From contig OX438745.1 of the NCBI GenBank assembly GCA_949316235.1, positions 1,121,001 to 1,185,000 on the forward strand: a stretch of DNA of 64,000 bases, read 5' to 3'. The notes below the pieces were generated by a model. It was not told the origin of the DNA and searched no databases. It saw only the letters and a program-made list of their open reading frames with translations. A program made the translations under genes and the position numbers. This DNA is from Oegoconia quadripuncta. Taxonomy: Eukaryota > Arthropoda > Insecta > Lepidoptera > Autostichidae. Below, piece after piece: positions 32,329 through 43,004 of this stretch; position 1 is the stretch's first letter; the number at the start of each line of letters is the position of its first letter.

Positions 32329-32765
32329 TTTTTTATGGTTTTCCATTTATATTCAAATTAAGTATGTACATGAAACAACAAATTTATAAAACACATTTAA
32401 AAATACCTATATCTTATAGAAAAGATACGCCGTCCAACTCGCTTCCGTGAGGCATAGTACCTAGTACGCTAGCGCTATTGCCCCGCTGAATGCATAAGCT
32501 CAACTGCTGAGCAAAGTAGGCACCAGCTCTCACATCTCCAGAGGCGTGGACCAGTCTAACGGATAAATCCTTTACAAATTGTTTCGTGTCAGAAGACCAA
32601 GGGCCCAATGTCTCCACTGCAAGCGCCGCAAACTCGTTGTTTATAGAGATTGACACATATTTACGGCGCTTGTTACTTTGAGCTTGTTCAGCCGCGGTTC
32701 CAGCTCTTTGAGCAGTTCCTTGTATATGGGACGGTGCCAAAGTATCCACACAAGTTAATAATCTA
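32329..32765 (-). mobile_element. LINE-G C-terminal fragment with CATAATT target duplication
   Basis: The minus strand reads VDTLAPSHIQGTAQRAG, then KRRKYVSISINNEFAALA, VETLGPW and GAYFAQQLSLCIQRGN, ending near MPHGSELDGVSFL. This C-terminal domain is found in some animal LINE polyproteins (recognised by pattern; clade not assigned). A short poly-A lies at the 3' side. CATAATT flanks at 32322-32328 and 32766-32772. Confidence 0.65.
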
Positions 32766-32860
32766 CATAATTGTATTTCTTTTTTAGAAATTTACTCCTT
32801 CTTTGCTTTTGTAAGGTGTTGTTGCGTTCATAATAAATTATTCTTATTCTTATATAATTT

Positions 32861-35065
32861 CGTCGGGGGTTTTCCCCATTTTCAATTTATGGATAAATTC
32901 ATATCCCTAGCTTTTTAAGAGCCTGTCGACATACATGTTACCTACATTAGTTAATAAAAATTTGTATTTGTATTTATTTATTTAAAATGTTTCAAAGATA
33001 TATTTACAGGTATCACAAAATACTGTACAGGTTTATCCGAACACGTACTTATGTCATCATCGGACACTTATGCATGACATAGTGATTTATATTATAGCTT
33101 ATAATTAGTAATTTCTTTATTTGTCTGAGAGACAGCTATATCACTTATAAGTCTAGACGAATACAAAAATTAATAAGAATTGGACAATAATATGGCGACA
33201 TTCGTATGTGCAGTATTTAAAAATAGTTATAAAATTCTTAAATTGTTTTTGCAAAAACGTAATCCACGAGACAAAAACGTTAGAATGCTCTGCGGTTTCC
33301 GCGCCCGCCATTTTGGTAAGAAATTCGGCAAATTCGGGAGCTTTTTGCAACATTTATGGCTAAAGATTGGATTTTCTGGGTTAATTATTTTAATTTAGTT
33401 TTCTCTATCTATGGACAAATGTTTAGAAATTTGTTCTTTTCACGTTTGAGTAATTTTTATTTTGATTCACATTCGTTTTCTTTTGTCTTGAGTTATTAAG
33501 ATTTTTTTCTTTTTTTTTCTTAATTCACTTCAATTATTCGTGTAAAGAAGAAATAAGTGTTGTTTAGAAAAAAGCTAATAAAGTTATTAATAAGCATCCC
33601 AGTCAGTTATCCTAGCGCGAGTGTGTTATAGCCTACTCGATTTTTTTAAAGAAAGAGTCACATATTGCACTATTTATTCAAAACTGAAAAACACTATAAA
33701 AAATTATTCCGAAAACAGTCGACTATTAAAAACTACGTTAATAGTTAAAATCAAAAAAACCACATCACTATAATAAATAAAAAAAAATATGATACACAGA
33801 TTATATTAGGTTTTTAAATTTCTACAAAAGAGGTTGTTTATGATGCAATAAAAAAATTGAGATTTTTACAGTTTGATTTAAGTTTGCCAGGTTTGAGGCA
33901 CGGGTTTACCGCGGCGCGGCCTAGTTGGTACTGGTTGCACAGTAAGAAGGGGGCGATCTTACTGGGGTGTTTTCCCCACTTAAGGGGTAATATTTTAATC
34001 TGCGAGCGCTTGGAAATATTAAATTGTAAACGTTTCTATAGTTGAACAGTGAGGTTTAAAAAGGACTTCATTTCCACTATTGCCTTTGAAATATCTATAT
34101 TAATGAAATCGTCACATTAAAAAGGTATGCGCTAGTTCTGTATATATTACAAAAGAGATCTATTTCGTAAGAAAACTTATTATATCAAAATGTTTCTATT
34201 TCATTTTATGCAAATACAATTACGTCAGATTAACAACTTTATACTATAAATATTTGATTTTTACGCTGTAATACAGGAAACATAAAAAATAATACAATAT
34301 TGAAAAATCACTCCTCAGTCATTAAAAGCATTATTGCATGCAGTCTATTGGAAAATTAAAAAAACTTACATATTATATGATGCTAGAATGCACACAGTGG
34401 ATACCCAAAGAAAAAAATGTGTGCCCTTTAGTTTAAGTTATTCAATATTTTAAAACGTTTTTTTACCTATAATATACCTCTAGAATGTAATAATCTTCTA
34501 TATAAAAACTACAAGGGGGAGCAGAGTGGGAGGGAGAATTCCTAAAATTTGTACACGATTGTTGTGTTGATAAAGAAATAAATATTTTGAAATTTTATAA
34601 CTTCACTTTCGCGTCTTGTTGTTCTAGGAAGAAAATGACAGCACTACTTTAAAACATATTTTTAGATTAGTTTAGAGAAGTCGCATTAGAATCGGCACGT
34701 TCGACAACAAAAAGAACAACCTTTGAATTGTTTGGGCCTGAACTCGAAGGAAAACTGTAAATTCTATCTTGAGATAACAATATGCACTTCGAAATTGGTC
34801 ACTCCGTTTAAGCTACAGGAGGTAACATATTTGTTTATTTTTTGTTTATTTATTTTCAAAAAATAATTACAAGTAACACAGTCTTAAAAATTCTAATGCT
34901 TGGACTCGGATCCACGAACTAGGTCCATCTTGAGGATCAGTTCCTTCCCTATGCACATGGGCAGTAAACATTTGAATTCAACACTTAAAATTTGCTTACA
35001 ATGTTTCGTAAATAGTAAGTACCTAAATATTTTGTAATAAGTAAAAAATAATAAAATTCTACATA
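32861..35065. other. No gene supported
   Basis: AT-rich. 33185-33360 contains GCGCCCGCCATTTTGGTAAG, which could be a 5' UTR with a donor but has no coding support. 33855-33915 is one arm of a distant inverted repeat. 34800-34990 looks like a degraded repeat. Confidence 0.4.
33855..33915 (+). repeat. Arm of a distant inverted repeat (partner 36000-36060)
   Basis: GAGATTTTTACAGTTTGATT through GGCACGGGTTTACCGCGG is the reverse complement, with a few differences, of 36000-36060. They may be two opposite copies of a repeat or termini of a ~2.2 kb element. Confidence 0.6.
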
Positions 35066-35449
35066 CACAGGGTGAAATTAAATTCGTGTAATTCCTGTTT
35101 ACTGGTGACTCTACTACTGATTACAAACAACTGCTGAGGACCATAGCTGAATTCGAGGAAAAAATTTTCGATTACCATTCTGTAACCACATTTAATCTGG
35201 TAGTTCAACATTTTTCAACTGAATTCGGCTATGGTTCCTGGTGGAAAGTTGTTCGTAATCAGAAGTGGAGTCACCAGCCGAAAATTGTTGGCCTTCCATA
35301 CTAAAGGTGGTTTCAGACTGTTTTACTTTGTATGGGTAGTCGAAATTTTTTTGATCGAATTCGACTATAATTCCTTGGGGAGGGTTATTCGTACTCAAGA
35401 GTGGCGTCACAAGTTAATAAGAGTTACACGAACTCAAATTCACCCTGTA
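35066..35449. mobile_element. ~384 bp MITE, ends ACAGGGTGAA
   Basis: Inverted ends (ACAGGGTGAAATTAAATTCG at left, AACTCAAATTCACCCTGT at right) and further inner symmetric blocks (GAATTCGGCTATGGTTCC against GGACCATAGCTGAATTC). TA flanks both ends. Related pieces are at 15970, 17720 and 29400. Non-coding. Confidence 0.7.
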
Positions 35450-35940
35450 TACATTCTTACATACATACACACATAGACTCGCAAAAAGTTACCCTCCTTC
35501 CTTGAGCAGATCCCACCTCCGCTCTCCTCCCACTGTAACTCCTGTAAGCCAGGATCAACAGTGGTACTCTGCACGGCGCCTACTGAAGGTAGACGGTGCC
35601 CTACGTGACTCTATTGCTACCTTGGACCCCAGACTAATTAAAGAAAGAATTTAAGGGTAAAAAGTAGGAAAGAAAGAAAGTCCCACCTCCCCCCAGCAAA
35701 TGGGAGTGTAGCTAATGTGACGCGAAAAGCCAAAGCGGCTAACCCTATGGGGGAGAGAGTCGAGTGAAGCTCGACTCCCTAATTTAATACACCACGGACA
35801 GCGCCAGACCGCGGTGAGCGTTGATGGTGCGGTAGCCTGGAGGCTACCGTAGGTAAAAGTGCCAATAGTAGGTATGGCAAACGCGCTTGAACGCTCGGAA
35901 GCTCCTTCCTTGGGCAGTAAACCCGACTATTTACAAGGAT
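35450..35940. repeat. GC-richer unclassified repeat unit
   Basis: Bounded by two copies of CTCCTTCCTTG(A/G)GCAG (35493 and 35908; a third at 28246). The inside has GAGTCGAGTGAAGCTCGACTC, a perfect small hairpin, and GGTAGCCTGGAGGCTACCG. It is possibly a LINE 3' UTR. No protein frame is recognised. Confidence 0.45.
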
Positions 35941-35999
35941 TTTTTTTGCTTATCAAAATAATGGATTGATATTAATGTTTTTTTTTAAACTACGTCGCA

Positions 36000-36060
36000 C
36001 CGCGGTGAACCCGTGCCCCAAATCCGACAAACTTAAATCAAACTGTAAAAATCTCCTTTA
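36000..36060 (-). repeat. Arm of a distant inverted repeat (partner 33855-33915)
   Basis: CACCGCGGTGAACCCGTGCC to CAAACTGTAAAAATCTC, reverse complement of the arm at 33855. Confidence 0.6.
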
Positions 36061-36568
36061 GTGATACAAGCGATTACTCTTTCTCGATTTAAATACGATT
36101 TTGTGTACAACAAAACTTTTTAAAGCACTCACTAAAAATTAAAATAATTTTATCCCTCTATATACATATATTTATTACACAATTTTTCATTTTGGAACCA
36201 AAATATTTCTTTTTCGGGAATATTTTCCCCTACTCCTGGCAATACTGCATACTACGCCGCTCGTAGACGATCCGTAGACCCCGCCCGCTACGCTCGGTAC
36301 CTACAGCTATATGTAGACTATGCGTAGCACACAAATGTAACACTGCTCGATTCCATACCTTACCGCCATGAAATAAGATTTACGGACTTGTATAAAAATT
36401 GGTCAAGTGCGTGTCGGGCACGTGTATTAACTGCATACGAATTCGTTTGCATCCACAGAATTGTAATTTGACACGCCATTGAATATGTTAGTACCTAACT
36501 AGCAAAATTGTAAATTACTAAAAAAAAATGTTAACAGTCTCGTTTAAGACAGACTTATAATAAAGAAT

Positions 36569-36673
36569 GTTTATGTATGTTTATCCGTTATCTAGTTTCC
36601 ATAGCACAAGCTTTGCTTAGTTTGGGACTAGATGATTGGTGTAAGTGTCCGAAATATTTATTTATTTATTTAT
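36569..36673 (+). repeat. SINE S2, 5'-truncated
   Basis: Tail half: TTTATGTATGTTTATCCG, TTAGTTTGGGACTAGATG, then (ATTT)n. Confidence 0.8.
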
Positions 36674-38089
36674 AATATATCTAGATGTCTTTGTGGAAAA
36701 GGGCAACGAAGACGGCGGACTTTGGTCGCCTAATTTTGTTAAACCTTTTTAACTGACAGCCCCAATAAGAGGGTAATATTTTTCGAGTGTATATATCTAA
36801 AGTGTCATTCTATGGAACATGCTATGTAAACAAAAGACGATCTCAGATCTCTCTCGTACCTACTTGTTTTTTAATTTCGATATTTTATTATACGATATGG
36901 TTTGACATAAGTAGAAGAGTAAGTAAGAGTCTTTCCCATTACTAGTAAATTCATCATTCAGAGACAATTTCAATATGGCGGTTTGTTTACATAGTTAGCA
37001 AGTTCCATAGAATGTTAGTTTATCTATTATCTATATTTATATATATACTACCAATTTTACAAATTATGAGCACTAAGTTTAGTTATTGCAAGACTACGTT
37101 CTGCCCTCAGTTTGTGACTTCATCGATATCGTCATCGATTACGTTGACCAATGAGAAGCCGTCAAAGTGCCAAGCGAGCGATGAACCAACCAATCACATG
37201 TGGGCTATTAAATAATTTCATCGTTATCGTCATCGGTTACGTTGTCGTAAAAAACTATAGATTGAAAATTTTCGCAACATAATTTGGTGCAATTTTTCTG
37301 GAAACGTCACCAATCGAGTTATTGACACGGGACAACAAGGCTACACCCCTGACAATTTGATCTGCATTATAGTAATCGTCCCCCCTAACCCTGCCCCTGT
37401 TTTACCGAGGGTAGATGCGCCCTTCATGTCAAAATTTACCGTAGCTAACTTGTACTTCAACTGAGAGCATTATAATGAAAAAAGTTCAACATTATAAATA
37501 CTTTTAAAACCAAGCTTAAAAGCTTGATTTTAAAAGCGTATGGAGTAATAAATTACTGGATCATGATTAAATAACATATTATACTATAGTGATGCAACGG
37601 AAGTGTCTTAGCGGAACCAGAAACGGAAACAGATGTCAAAAGTAAATTTTAGCAGAAACGGTGTGGCGAACTTTAGTTCTTATTATGGCAACACTGTCGA
37701 TGGTCATTGATAATTAGATTCTCTCTCTACTCTGTAGCTCTGCCCGCGACTGTTGATATTTTCTTGTTCCGAAGTATTTAATATCAAATACACAGTTTTA
37801 GTACATTCTAGCAAGTGCTTGTTATTTACGTCCCTCCGGTACACATCTATGTTATCCGTGCGATTAAGACGCACGACAACTAATCCTAAAACGGTAACGG
37901 ATGCAGAAACGGAAGTGTAAATAATATGAAAAAAAAAAAACTTTACAAATATATTTCTTATAAATCTACTATAGAAAACAATATTGCAACTTTGCAACTG
38001 AACATTTTATTAATATTCAACAAATTCAACACTTGCGGAAACAGAAACAGAGATCCGTTGCATCACTATTATACTAGTCTTAGTGAATC
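36674..38089. other. No gene supported; short direct repeats
   Basis: A ~30 bp direct repeat, TTCATCG(A/T)TATCGTCATCG then TTACGTTG, lies at 37119 and 37218 around two CCAAT-type motifs (37147, 37188). The open frames 37012-37215 and 37926-38396 are not convincing as genes; the latter ends inside LINE-E. Confidence 0.4.
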
Positions 38090-38730
38090 CTTCCTCTCCT
38101 GTACCTGGTGCTACCCACCGCCTATAAAAGACGGCAACATCGGCCCATCGGGCTTACAGACTAACATATGCAGCCCCAGCCTGGTTTGCCCTGCTCAACC
38201 AAACCAGAAAAAATCTATTACAAGCACAGCAGTCACTGTAGCTGAGAACGATTGTAGATGCCCCTCGCTACGGAGGAATGATGTGATAAATCGAGACTTG
38301 GGCGTCGAGAGCCTCGACAGCTTTGTCCGCCGCCAAGCCACAAACCTCTTCGCGCGCGCAGACGCGGCCAGGAGATCTTATCTCGCCGGCAGCTGACCGG
38401 ACACCACTCCGCCGCAGTCACTGCCGATAGCAGCTTGCTCATAGGGCCTCGCCGAACGGAGTCCCACCCAGTGGGCTCGAGCGCATCGGCGGTGTGAAGA
38501 AAGAAGACGATGTGGCCGACTCGACGCTCGCTTACCCACCTCAGGGTAGGTTCGAGCTCGTCGAACTCATTGTCCCCCTAGACTGACACTCCGATTGACC
38601 CACGCAACGACCCGCTCGTGGTAACGAGCGACTCTTCGTAGCCACGACCATTGTCAAGAAATCAACTCGCCCGTTCCCAACCTAGGGACGAGGCAGGAAA
38701 ACCCGACTGATCGGACTCACTTTTTGCGCA
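38090..38730 (+). mobile_element. LINE-E (Jockey-group) C-terminus and 3' UTR, frameshifted
   Basis: LTYAAPAWFALLNQTRKNLL (38150-38215) is followed, in a different frame, by RNDVINRDLGVESLDSFV and ATNLFARADAARRSYLAGS to a stop at 38394-38396. These blocks are typical of the end of Jockey-type reverse transcriptase proteins. The GC-rich UTR continues to about 38730 (CCTAGGGACGAGGCAGG). It is a pseudogene: at least one frameshift and a stop between the blocks. Confidence 0.75.
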
Positions 38731-38765
38731 GCATTGGTCAGCGACGAACGTATAGGGGACTATAT

Positions 38766-39275
38766 AGGGTCTAATAAAATGAACCCGACGAACTTGGCAA
38801 TTGCACGTACATGACAATAACATATTCATTTAAAAAACTAGCCTTAATAATTTTGTTTCCCAGTAAAAAAATTAAATGTAAGTACAAATGAAAATACACA
38901 GACTTTACTTCATTTCGACTGTACCTTGTTTTATCAATGAGAAAAAAAAGGCAACGTTCATATGGAAGACGCCAATACGGGTGGCGGGGAACAGGGCGCA
39001 ACCAATCACAGCAAGTTGCGGCGGCGCCGGGGCAAGCGCCGGCGACGAGCGTCTTGTGGTCGCCTTTCGGCGTCTTCAAAGATACCGCAGCACGTGTTTG
39101 TGTGTTGTGGCAAAGTACTTAGAGCGCGCGGCCATTAGGTCCAACTCACAAAATTTACATTTCTAAATTTTATTTTTTGAATAAAATCTGTTAAGTTTAA
39201 TGTTTTATTTTTTTCGTAATAGGTACATCCTATACATGCACTCTGCAACTTTGTCGGGTTAATTTTGTTAGACCT
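38766..39275. mobile_element. TIR DNA transposon with GC-rich core, copy 1
   Basis: Ends AGGGTCTAATAAAATGAACC and GGTTAATTTTGTTAGACCT. The core at 38975-39075 is GC-rich (GGCGGCGCCGGGGCAAGCGC) next to a CCAAT motif (GCAACCAATCACAGCAAG). Compared with copy 2 (49295-49706) it has ~110 extra bases at about 39118-39225. No convincing protein. Confidence 0.7.
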
Positions 39276-39810
39276 CATATATTTGATTCTTCGTTATTAT
39301 TATAATTTTAGTTACGTACGTGGTTGTGTTTGTGATATTATTTTTCCAAATTAAAGTCGGTTTGTGTTGTTTGTGTCTTATTTCTTTAAGCTATTTCATT
39401 TGTTTGTATGACTAGTATAACCGTGTATGCAAATATTCGTATGGAGACACTCCTGGCTGCAGCGTCAGGTCATTGCTAAAATCATGATTAGCTTAGGTGA
39501 ACAGGAAATGGTCCAATTTGACTTGCAAATTTTGAACCGACATACATACACATGTAACTTAAATAAGAGGTTGTAATGTAATAAGTGCATGCCTAATATT
39601 TTTTTTTTTATTGAGCGTATAGAACAATTTACATTATAATAAGGCCGAATATTTATACATAAAACTTATAAAACTAGACTAAACTCTTGGCATGTATGTA
39701 CAGAACGAAATATTAGTATCATGCTAGTTAGTAATGGGGTGTGTAATGTTTGATATAATAACAAAAAGTCTATTTATCCGATTGTATAATTCACATTCAT
39801 ATTCTATTAG
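39276..39810. other. No gene; intron-like sequence upstream of the next exon
   Basis: AT-rich, with a poly-T at 39600 and ordinary sequence leading to a splice acceptor at 39810. Confidence 0.5.
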
Positions 39811-39927
39811 GTACTAGTAATCCCAAGCGCTCCAGAAGCTGGGAACAGTCAGATATTAACCATAAAAGACTTGGAGTGCCCAAAAGTTGTTTGGGATATT
39901 CGTTTGAGTCCGAGTCAAGAAATGAAG
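39811..39927 (+). CDS. Candidate internal exon, unknown protein
   Basis: ATTCTATTAG|GTACTAG acceptor and ATGAAG|GTACGT donor enclose exactly 117 bases. Only the frame starting at the first base is open: 39 codons without a stop, reading VLVIPSAPEAGNSQ, then ILTIKDLECPKVVW and DIRLSPSQEMK. Phase 0 at both ends and a coding-like residue mix argue for a genuine conserved exon. I do not recognise the protein. No second exon of the gene was found within ~10 kb on either side, which fits long lepidopteran introns. Confidence 0.55.
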
Positions 39928-41139
39928 GTACGTTGTTATTCAGACACAGAAACAATATCTAAATAAAACCCGCGACAACACTGTTGACAATAACAATAGT
40001 ATTGTTATTATGTAGGTAGTTAAGTTTCGGGAGCCCGGAAATATGTTGTTAAAAACAAATAAAATTATAATTTGTAATGAACGAGACATGTGCACAGATT
40101 CGATGCGCGACAATGAATGAGGCTTAGGGCTAAACGAACAAAACGCTACTCTATCCTTATCTCGACTCTCCCATGGAGTCATGTTACCTCAACTGCTGAG
40201 CTTACAGCTTTTATGCTCGCACCAGCACTGTTCGTACAGGTTGTGGTTGCATAACTAGGTATACACATTTGCAAACCTCAGAGTTTAAGGTGAAGTTGTA
40301 GAGCTTAGAATCAAGTTATTATTGACAAAACAAATGAAAATATTATTAATAATAATTGGAAAATACTCGATGTACAGACCACTGAGTACAATAGCTAAAC
40401 GTCTATACCCACATAACAACAAGATAATCGTTAACAAGGATTTTACAAACAAGCCTTAAAGGCTAGGCACACTTCTTATTCTATAAACATATCCAACTGA
40501 GAGAAACGCTTACTGTATCTGTCTAAAGTACGACAAAAGTAAGTACTAGCAGCATAGTTAGATAAGGGACAGCAAAAAGATTTTTAATACAATATACATT
40601 ACAATGTTGCTGGGGTTCTGAACGTAATATGTTGCAACAGTTCTGGGGAGTCTATTTGCCCACTCAGTATTTTTTTTTAATTTATTTGGGTCAACAAACA
40701 GTGAAACACAATATGTACTTATAACTAACTTACATTAGGTACTTAGATCTAATTGTGCCACCAGCACCGTTAACCACTAATTACTTTAATACATATTGAG
40801 AGATGGTATGTAGTCTGTCAATATATTTATTATTATTGTAAATTAGTTGATATAGAGTACAAAGTAAGAGTAAAGTAAATATAATGCATTTAAACAGATT
40901 TGTAACCAGCTACTAATTAATATAATAAACAACTACAGAAATAATTAATTTTGAATTTCGATTAGGTAACTATATTTTTAAGTTCAAGTAACATTTTTTT
41001 TTCAATATACCTATTTTATTTATTTAACTTATTTATTAATCAACTAATCTGGTTACATTTCAACTAGATCCCCACAAAACTATTTGAACAGTTTGTCTGC
41101 GGGAGATATTGGAGTCTCGCTATGTAAAACGAATTAATT
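39928..41139. other. No gene; intron-like AT-rich sequence
   Basis: No further exon convincingly seen. GCTTACAGCTTTTATGC at 40200 is a possible acceptor without a frame to support it. Confidence 0.45.
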
Positions 41140-41612
41140 TTTATACAAACATTTAAAGATTTTCATGAAAAAAATTTTTGAGCATGATGCCAAATTTACG
41201 TCTGCTGTTTTCGTTCCTAATGTCCGTTGGTAGGCTATTCAATAGATATGGTAATCGTTTTTTTAATGTTCTATCACCGTAATAATTAGTAATACTCGGT
41301 ACCTCATATTTACCCGTAGCTACAGATCTGGTAATTCTGTCATCATGCGCTTTCTTAATTAATGAGCCATACACTGGACCGCCATGGTTATTTAGGGCTA
41401 CCAAGTATTTATGTTTGATACTAACCGGTAGAATTTTGCAGATTTGGAACAGTTTATAATAGTCACCTTTACAATTTAATTTAGTCTTTTTGCTTACCAA
41501 TAATTTCAAAAATCTAATTTGCATTTCTTCAAGCTTTTTCAGGTTTCCCCTGAACGTAAGTCCATAGCTGTCCAGTGCATAGCTCAGTATGGAGTCTATT
41601 AGAGCATTATAT
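41140..41612 (-). mobile_element. LINE-H reverse transcriptase C-terminal fragment
   Basis: The minus strand is open through YNALIDSILSYALDSYGLTF and LEEMQIRFLKLLV to YLVALNNHGG, YYGDRTLKKRLPYLLNSLP and a stop at 41153. This is the pattern of CR1/Jockey-type C-termini. It is truncated upstream by the (AT)n tract. Confidence 0.7.
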
Positions 41613-41621
41613 ATATACTTT

Positions 41622-41624
<3 letters not shown>

Positions 41625-41700
<76 letters not shown>
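41625..41700. repeat. (AT)n microsatellite, ~76 bp
   Basis: Uninterrupted TA dinucleotides, directly at the 5' break point of LINE-H. Confidence 0.95.
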
Positions 41701-41702
<2 letters not shown>

Positions 41703-42089
41703 AGTATCTTGAACAGAAACATGATATCAGATTGAGTTCGCCTACTTTCTAGAGAGAGTAAAGGTCATTAGACCCACCCGGCACCCACTCCGTACCGCCT
41801 CGCCTCGTGCCGTTAGTATTCTTTATATGGACTTATATGGGTATGCGCTCACTACTACTATACGTAATATAAGGTATTTTCATCCGCTTGGTATGTTGTG
41901 TGTCTATACACGAGTGCTGATATCATTCGTTTTTTACATATGTACTTAAAAGTGTGCAAATTTAAATGCCCTCATTAATATTATAATTGTATAGCTAATA
42001 TGTATATCGGACAATGGTGTAATCTGACTCGTTACATTAACTATTTACATGGTTGTATAATTGTTGTGTGATTATTGCTACATATATAT

Positions 42090-42330
42090 TACTAGCTTCC
42101 CTCCCGCGACTTCGTCCGCGTGGAAGATTTAATCAAAATACAAACAACAAACTTTCATCCCCTATTTTATCCCCTTGGGGGTAGAATTTATCAAAATCCT
42201 TTCTTAGCGGATGCCTACGTCATAACATCTACCTGCATGCCAAATTTCAGCCCGATCTGTCCAGTGGTTTGGGCTGGGCGTTGATAGATCACTATGTCAG
42301 TCACCTTTGAGTTATATATATTTAGATATT
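42090..42330 (+). repeat. Common lepidopteran dispersed repeat
   Basis: TAGCTTCCCTCCCGCGACTT, TCCGCGTGG, then CAAATTTCAGCCCGATCTG and GGGCTGGGCGTTGATAGATC, a unit I recognise from many lepidopteran genomes. Fragments of its other end are at 16458 and 30724. Confidence 0.7.
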
Positions 42331-42836
42331 GTTCATATTATTATTGGGAAAATAAACAGGTATACATTAATGTTACCGTTATGCGCGAGATGCGCGCATA
42401 GTCTCAATTCTTTGGTTCTGGCAGAATTATCAGCGTTGTGGGGTCTCCCTGCAACTTTATGCTGAGTCAGATCCATTTCGTTGGCCTGGTACAGGGCGCA
42501 CATAAATTATAAAATTGTCTGGCTTTTTGTACTTTTTTGCTTGTTGTGAATTGTTTCTGTGTACCTTGTATTTCTGTCAGCGAATAAAGTTATTCTATTC
42601 TATTCTATACATCAACTCCGTAGCGTCACCGGATCGCCATAATCGTAAGCCCTCCACGCGCGGACGGCGAGTGGACCACTCGGTGACAACACGTTGTTCG
42701 CATGCTTACCTTGCGTTGACTGCGCATTGCCAACGCGCGGGTCCCGAGTGTACCGCGCGCTGCCCGCGAATGATTTCACATGTAGACCAAGTGCCAATTG
42801 TTAACAGACTTCTCGAAAATTCGTAGACCAAACGAC

Positions 42837-42923
42837 GTCCACTCGTTGACCACGCGGGGTCCACTGGTTGACGACACTAGGTCCGCTGGTTGACCGCGCG
42901 ACGTTTATTGGTAATAACGCGGC
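42837..42923. repeat. 22 bp imperfect tandem repeat, four units
   Basis: Units begin GTCCACTCGTTGACCACG, GTCCACTGGTTGACGACAC, GTCCGCTGGTTGACCGCGCG and a degenerate GTTTATTGGTAATAACGCG, each 21-22 bases. CpG-rich. Confidence 0.75.
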
Positions 42924-43004
42924 ATCCACCCGTGGGTCACCTGTATACAACGAGTGGACGCCGTGCGACGAGGCGGTGCGGAGTCTAATGAGCTATAACC
43001 TTTA

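Larger units (their letters stand above)
41701..43004. other. No gene; one common repeat and one tandem repeat
   Basis: 42090-42330 and 42837-42923 are described separately. 42640-42990 is unusually GC- and CpG-rich for this window, with GCGCGG-type words, but no splice-bounded frame is convincing. Confidence 0.4.
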
